From contig NW_002476439.1 in NCBI RefSeq assembly GCF_000189635.1, forward strand, positions 119,056 through 183,055: a stretch of DNA of 64,000 nucleotides. Direction: 5' to 3'. Positions 60,307 through 64,000 of this stretch are shown piece after piece (positions within the stretch are counted from its first letter, which is position 1; every line of letters starts with the position of its first letter). The translations under genes were made by a program, and so were the position numbers. Under the pieces are notes generated by a model. It did not search any database and had not been told where the DNA came from. It saw nothing but the letters and a program-made list of their open reading frames with translations. Source of the stretch: Tetrahymena thermophila SB210. Lineage: Eukaryota; Ciliophora; Oligohymenophorea; Hymenostomatida; Tetrahymenidae.

Positions 60307-60871
60307 ACAAAGACAAATTAGATTTTAATTAACATATTAATTTACTAATTTTCATCAATAATTAATTTATTTTTAAATACTTTTTAATGTAATTTTAAAT
60401 CTATATTTACTATTTTCAACTTAATAATTGTATTTTATAAAAATATTAAATGTAAAATTATACCTACCATATTTCTTTTTAATTTCTCTAAATAATATTT
60501 TAATTTTTACTTAGATAATTTTTATTTTAAAAAAGGCTAATATTAAAAATTTAATAGAAAAATCATACAAATTGATATAAATTAAAATAATAAATATTAT
60601 TATAAGTAATATTCAAATATATCAGCCATTCAAAAAAATAGTGATCTCAATTCACTAAATTTTAGAATGGCATTTAGCTATATTTAGGAGATTAAAAAAT
60701 AAAGTTTAGTTTGTTAAAATTGGTAGATTGCTACTGTTATTACAATATTAATTAATATATTTATACTTACTATAAATTTCTTATCAATTCATTTATAGCT
60801 AATACTTATTAACAATTCTTATTAAATATTTATTAAAATTTATTGGTTATTTATTTAATTATTTTTTTTTC
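60307..60871. other. convergent intergenic region
   Basis: The short AT-rich space between the 3' ends of the vWA gene and the first sirtuin gene. The part from about 60660 to 60860 is duplicated beyond the second sirtuin gene at about 62985-63186. Confidence 0.6.
60660..60860 (-). repeat. 3' flank of sirtuin gene 1, duplicated with the gene
   Basis: It is nearly identical to 62985-63186: 'aaataaagtttagtttgtta', 'attaattaatatatttata' and 'aatttcttatcaattcattt' occur in both in the same order. The duplication unit of the sirtuin pair therefore includes at least 200 bases of 3' flank, giving a period of about 2.3 kb. Confidence 0.7.
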
Positions 60872-62420
60872 TCACTTTTTTACCTTTGTGTTTAGACCAA
60901 CTTTAATATTTGGCTTTCTAAAACTGACTTATTTTACTTATGGTTTTTAATTAGTTTAGGTATTATCTTGGTTTTAATTAAGAGTTTTTACTGCAGATTA
61001 AGCAGAATTAGTTGATACTTTATTAGAAATGGAAGATTTACTGGTATTTGTAGATTATAAACAGCTATTGCTTTTATTATTTTAATCTTTTAGTAGATTT
61101 TAACTTTTCTAAGCAATTGATTTATTTGCTACTTTTTGTTGTGTGGGTAATAATTATTTATTTAATTCCATAACTAAATCACATAATTGAGGTACAACTT
61201 CTTCTGCTTTTCCTTTCAGAGTTAGACCTCCTTTTTATATGACAGGTGTTAAAGATATTTCTATGACTGGAATCTTTTATTGAACTGCATTACTGACAGT
61301 TTAAGCAGCATATCCTGTGTCTAATTATGTTCCTATAGATATCAATAGATCCATGTCAGAAGTTAATTCATTCAAAGTGTTTATCCTATAATTTTTTTCA
61401 TCATAAGATTCATCAAAGTACAATACATTTGGTCTAGCTTAGGTTTTACAAGTTTCGCAAATGAAGTCTTTGTAAGAATCATATTTTTGTGGGTACAAAA
61501 ACTTTTTGTCATAATCTTTGCATTCTTAATTATCACATCTAAGGAAAGTTTTACTGCCATGAACTTCAAAGACATCAGGGCAAAATCCATATTGAGGATC
61601 ATCTTTGTTCATGTAATTTGTTTCTCTGGGATTTAACTCATTAAAAGCTTAGCAATGAAGACCATCTGTATTTTATGTCACAATTACTGCTTAGGGTTGA
61701 TAAGCATTTTGCTTCCCAAGTTAAGATGTCTTGATTTATTTATACTAATTGACTAATTATTGAATCTTTAAGTGAGATACATTGTATTTCTTTCCCAATT
61801 AACCTCCTAAGAATATCAAATTTCTTTCCCAAAAAATATCTGGTTTGTTTTTCATAAAATTATAAGTAGAAATTTGTTCATTTTGATAAGTAACTCCGTC
61901 CTTTTCAAAAAGAGGTGCAGCACCAACTCCTTTGAATGTTGGAATTCCACTTGCTACTGAAATACCAGCTCCTGTCAAAAAAACAACTTTTTTCTTGTCT
62001 TTGAAAAATTATGCACCTTCTTTAACTGTTATTTATCTTGAATCTTCAAATTACTTATCAGTGTTCTCATTTTTTCTTTTTGGTTAAAAAAAAAAATTTA
62101 GTTGTTTAAATAAGCGAATGATTTACTTACAAAAAACAACGACTCATTCCTGAGAACGATCCAGAAATTTTCTCGCTCAAGCTGTTCATAGCTTAATTGT
62201 ACTAATCGAAAAAGCCATCGATATTTTATTTTGCTTCATTGGCTGTTTTGATAGATTCTCCAATAGTTTATATTGATTAGTTGCAAATTTGCATTGTCCT
62301 TTAACAATTTAGTCTTGTCTCTTCAATCGTTTTCATGGTTTCTTCATAAGAGCAGTTTCTACAATCTTTCGTTTCTTCTTATTGCTAAGTTTGTTTGCTG
62401 CTATTATCAGTTTATTCCAT
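60872..62420 (-). CDS. sirtuin (NAD-dependent protein deacylase), 497 aa
   Basis: Two exons on the minus strand, 62420-62131 and 62075-60872, total 1494 nt, 498 codons, ending with TGA at 60874-60872. The Sir2 core shows GAG134-I-S-V-A-S-G-I-P-T-F-K for NAD binding, TQNTDGLH, the catalytic His in EVHGSKTF, and later LLISIGTQLDTGYAAQ, which matches the usual GTSL region. The zinc ligands are spaced C-x4-C and C-x2-C (RCDNQECK...ICETCK), so the first pair is wider than the usual C-x2-C. The P-x-F motif ends in Lys instead of the common Arg. A ~96-residue Cys-containing helical N-terminal extension and a Ser/Asn/Lys-rich C-terminal tail flank the core. It removes acyl groups from lysine using NAD; histone targets are likely but not shown. 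Confidence 0.9.
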
Positions 62421-63186
62421 TTATATTAGTAAATAAAAATATTTATTTAGTTGTATTGATTTTAATTAACTTATTTTACTAATTAAACTTTATATTGAAG
62501 CTATGATTGATTAATATCTATTTTTAAATAATCAATTTTAATATCTCTTAAATTTTTACTGGTAACTTCAGATTTGGTTAGACATTTTCTTTTCTATCAA
62601 GCTGTTCTACCTTTAATTCTATGAATAAGCATATTTAATTACTGCATTATTTTATAACAAAATAGACAATCTCGTTATCCAATAACTCCTCACCTAATTA
62701 CATTAAAACTAAATGATTATAAAAATAGCTATAATATTAAATTTAGTTGATACATGTAGTTTGAAGATATTTTTACAAAATAAAATTATGAATTTCTAGA
62801 TAAAATTAGAAAAATCTATTATTTATTGAATTAAATTAAGTTATTTTTAAACAGCATATTTCTTATTTATTAAAATCTTTTTTTTTTAAATTAAAATTTT
62901 ATAATTTTTAAGCCAAAAAATCCTCCAATTTAAAAAAAATTATTTTTCAATTATTAATCTAAGAAAAACTACTGTATTTTTTGAAACTCATTTATTTAGA
63001 AGATTTCAAAATAAAGTTTAGTTTGTTAAAAATGGATAGATTATTACTATTATTAAAATATTAATTAATATATTTATATTTACAATAAATTTCTTATCAA
63101 TTCATTTATAGCTAATACTTATTTACATTTCTTATTAAATAATTATTAAAATTTGTAGATAATTTATTTAGTTTTATTATTTTATT
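62421..63186. other. spacer between the two sirtuin genes
   Basis: It contains the promoter side of sirtuin gene 1 and, from about 62985, the duplicated 3' flank of sirtuin gene 2. Poly-T and poly-A runs occur at about 62880 and 62930. Nothing else was recognised. Confidence 0.6.
62985..63186 (-). repeat. 3' flank of sirtuin gene 2
   Basis: The partner of 60660-60860; see that entry for shared words. It confirms that the two sirtuin genes are a direct tandem duplication. Confidence 0.7.
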
Positions 63187-64000
63187 TCACTTTTTTTCCT
63201 TTGTGGTTAGACCAATTTTAACATTTGGCTTTGTAGAACTGACTTATTTTACTTATGGTTTTTAATTAGTTTTAGTATTCGCTTGGTTTTAATTAAGAGG
63301 TTTTACTGCAGGTTTAGCAGAATTAGTTGAGACTTTAGTAGAAATGGAAGAGTTGCTGGTATTCGTTGATTGTAAACTGCTATTACTTTTATAATTTTAA
63401 TCTTTTAGTGGGTTTTAACTTTTCTAAGCAATTGATTTAGTTGCTACTTTTTGTTGTGGTGTGGGTAATTATTTATTTTACAAATATTATTTATTTAACT
63501 CCATTACTAAATCACATAATTGAGGTACAACTTCTTCTGCTTTTCCTTTCAGAGTTAGACCTCCTTTTTATATGACTGGTGTTAAAGATATTTCTATGAC
63601 TGGAATCTTTTATTGAACTGCACTACTGACAGTTTAAGCAGCATATCCTGTGTCTAATTATGTTCCTATAGATATCAATAGATCCATATCAGAAGTTAAT
63701 TCTTTCAAAGTGTTTATCCTATAATTTTTTTCATTATATGATTCATCAAAGTACAACACATTTGGTCTAGCTTAAGTTTTACAAGTTTCGCATATGAAGT
63801 CTTTGTAAGAATTATATTTTTATGGGTACAAAAACTTTTTATCATAATCTTTGCATTCTTAATTATCACATCTAAGGAAAGTTTTACTACCATGAACTTC
63901 AAATACATCAGGGCAAAATCCATATTGAGGATCATCTTTGTTCATGTAATTTGTTTCTCTGGGATTTAACTCATTAAATGCCTAGCAATGAAGACCGTCT
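63187..64000 (-). CDS. second tandem sirtuin gene (3' part only)
   Basis: The C-terminal ~271 codons of a near-identical sirtuin; the 5' part lies beyond the right edge. TGA is at 63189-63187. The catalytic EVHG, the zinc cysteines and the ISIGTQLDTGYAAQ region are preserved. Compared with gene 1 it has a few conservative changes and a short in-frame insertion (VMELNKQYLQNKQLPTPQQK against VMELNKQLLPTQQK). The reading frame is open throughout, so it is probably functional. The high similarity indicates recent duplication or conversion. Confidence 0.85.

Noticed and set aside
1-64000. tRNA genes, rRNA genes, CRISPR arrays, telomere repeats
   Set aside because: No T-loop-like GTTCGAAT context with matching arms, no regularly spaced direct repeats with unique spacers, and no run of GGGGTT repeats were found.

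Overview
The window is ciliate nuclear DNA, very probably from Tetrahymena or a close relative. Every gene that can be followed uses TAA and TAG as glutamine and TGA as the only stop. The DNA is very AT-rich. Introns begin GTAA/GTAT and end TAG or AAG, and proteins carry long Gln/Asn tracts. Read with the standard code the genes look broken; read with the ciliate code they splice into long frames whose exon lengths add up to whole codons. All exon coordinates below come from hand translation.

Region 1 (1-18877, + strand) is a tandem array of at least seven copies of one intron-less gene of about 656 codons. It is cut by the left edge of the window. Each protein has a B-box-like C-x2-H...C-x2-C motif, a Gln-rich helical middle and a beta-rich C-terminal domain that may be SPRY-like, an arrangement like TRIM proteins. 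Copy 2 is broken by a frameshift. Short patches in the C-terminal domain differ sharply between copies that are otherwise nearly identical. The spacers share 3'-flank blocks and hold a hairpin-ended element present in opposite orientations at two places.

Region 2 (19472-35417, + strand) holds a small hypothetical gene, a secreted or membrane protein with LVIVP-type propeller repeats and a cadherin-like domain (21963-28568, with a decayed duplicate of its 5' end just upstream), a Cys-rich multi-pass membrane protein (29546-32551), and a leucine-rich-repeat gene in which six successive 90-nt exons each encode one 30-residue repeat (33067-35417).

Region 3 (37333-51219) holds a 1193-codon gene with an in-frame TGA at codon 776 inside sequence that is coding on both sides, a divergent Ras-like GTPase with no recognisable G3 motif, and on the minus strand a 1823-residue Gln/Asn-rich protein of unknown function.

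Region 4 (52640-64000) holds a membrane-anchored P-loop GTPase on the minus strand with a degraded, internally deleted copy beside it, a plus-strand protein joining a Sec23/24-like zinc finger to a von Willebrand A domain, and two tandem minus-strand sirtuin genes, the second cut by the right edge.

Local duplication followed by decay is the recurring theme: the seven-copy array, the 5' duplicate of the propeller gene, the GTPase pseudogene and the sirtuin pair. No tRNA, rRNA, CRISPR array or telomere repeat was seen.
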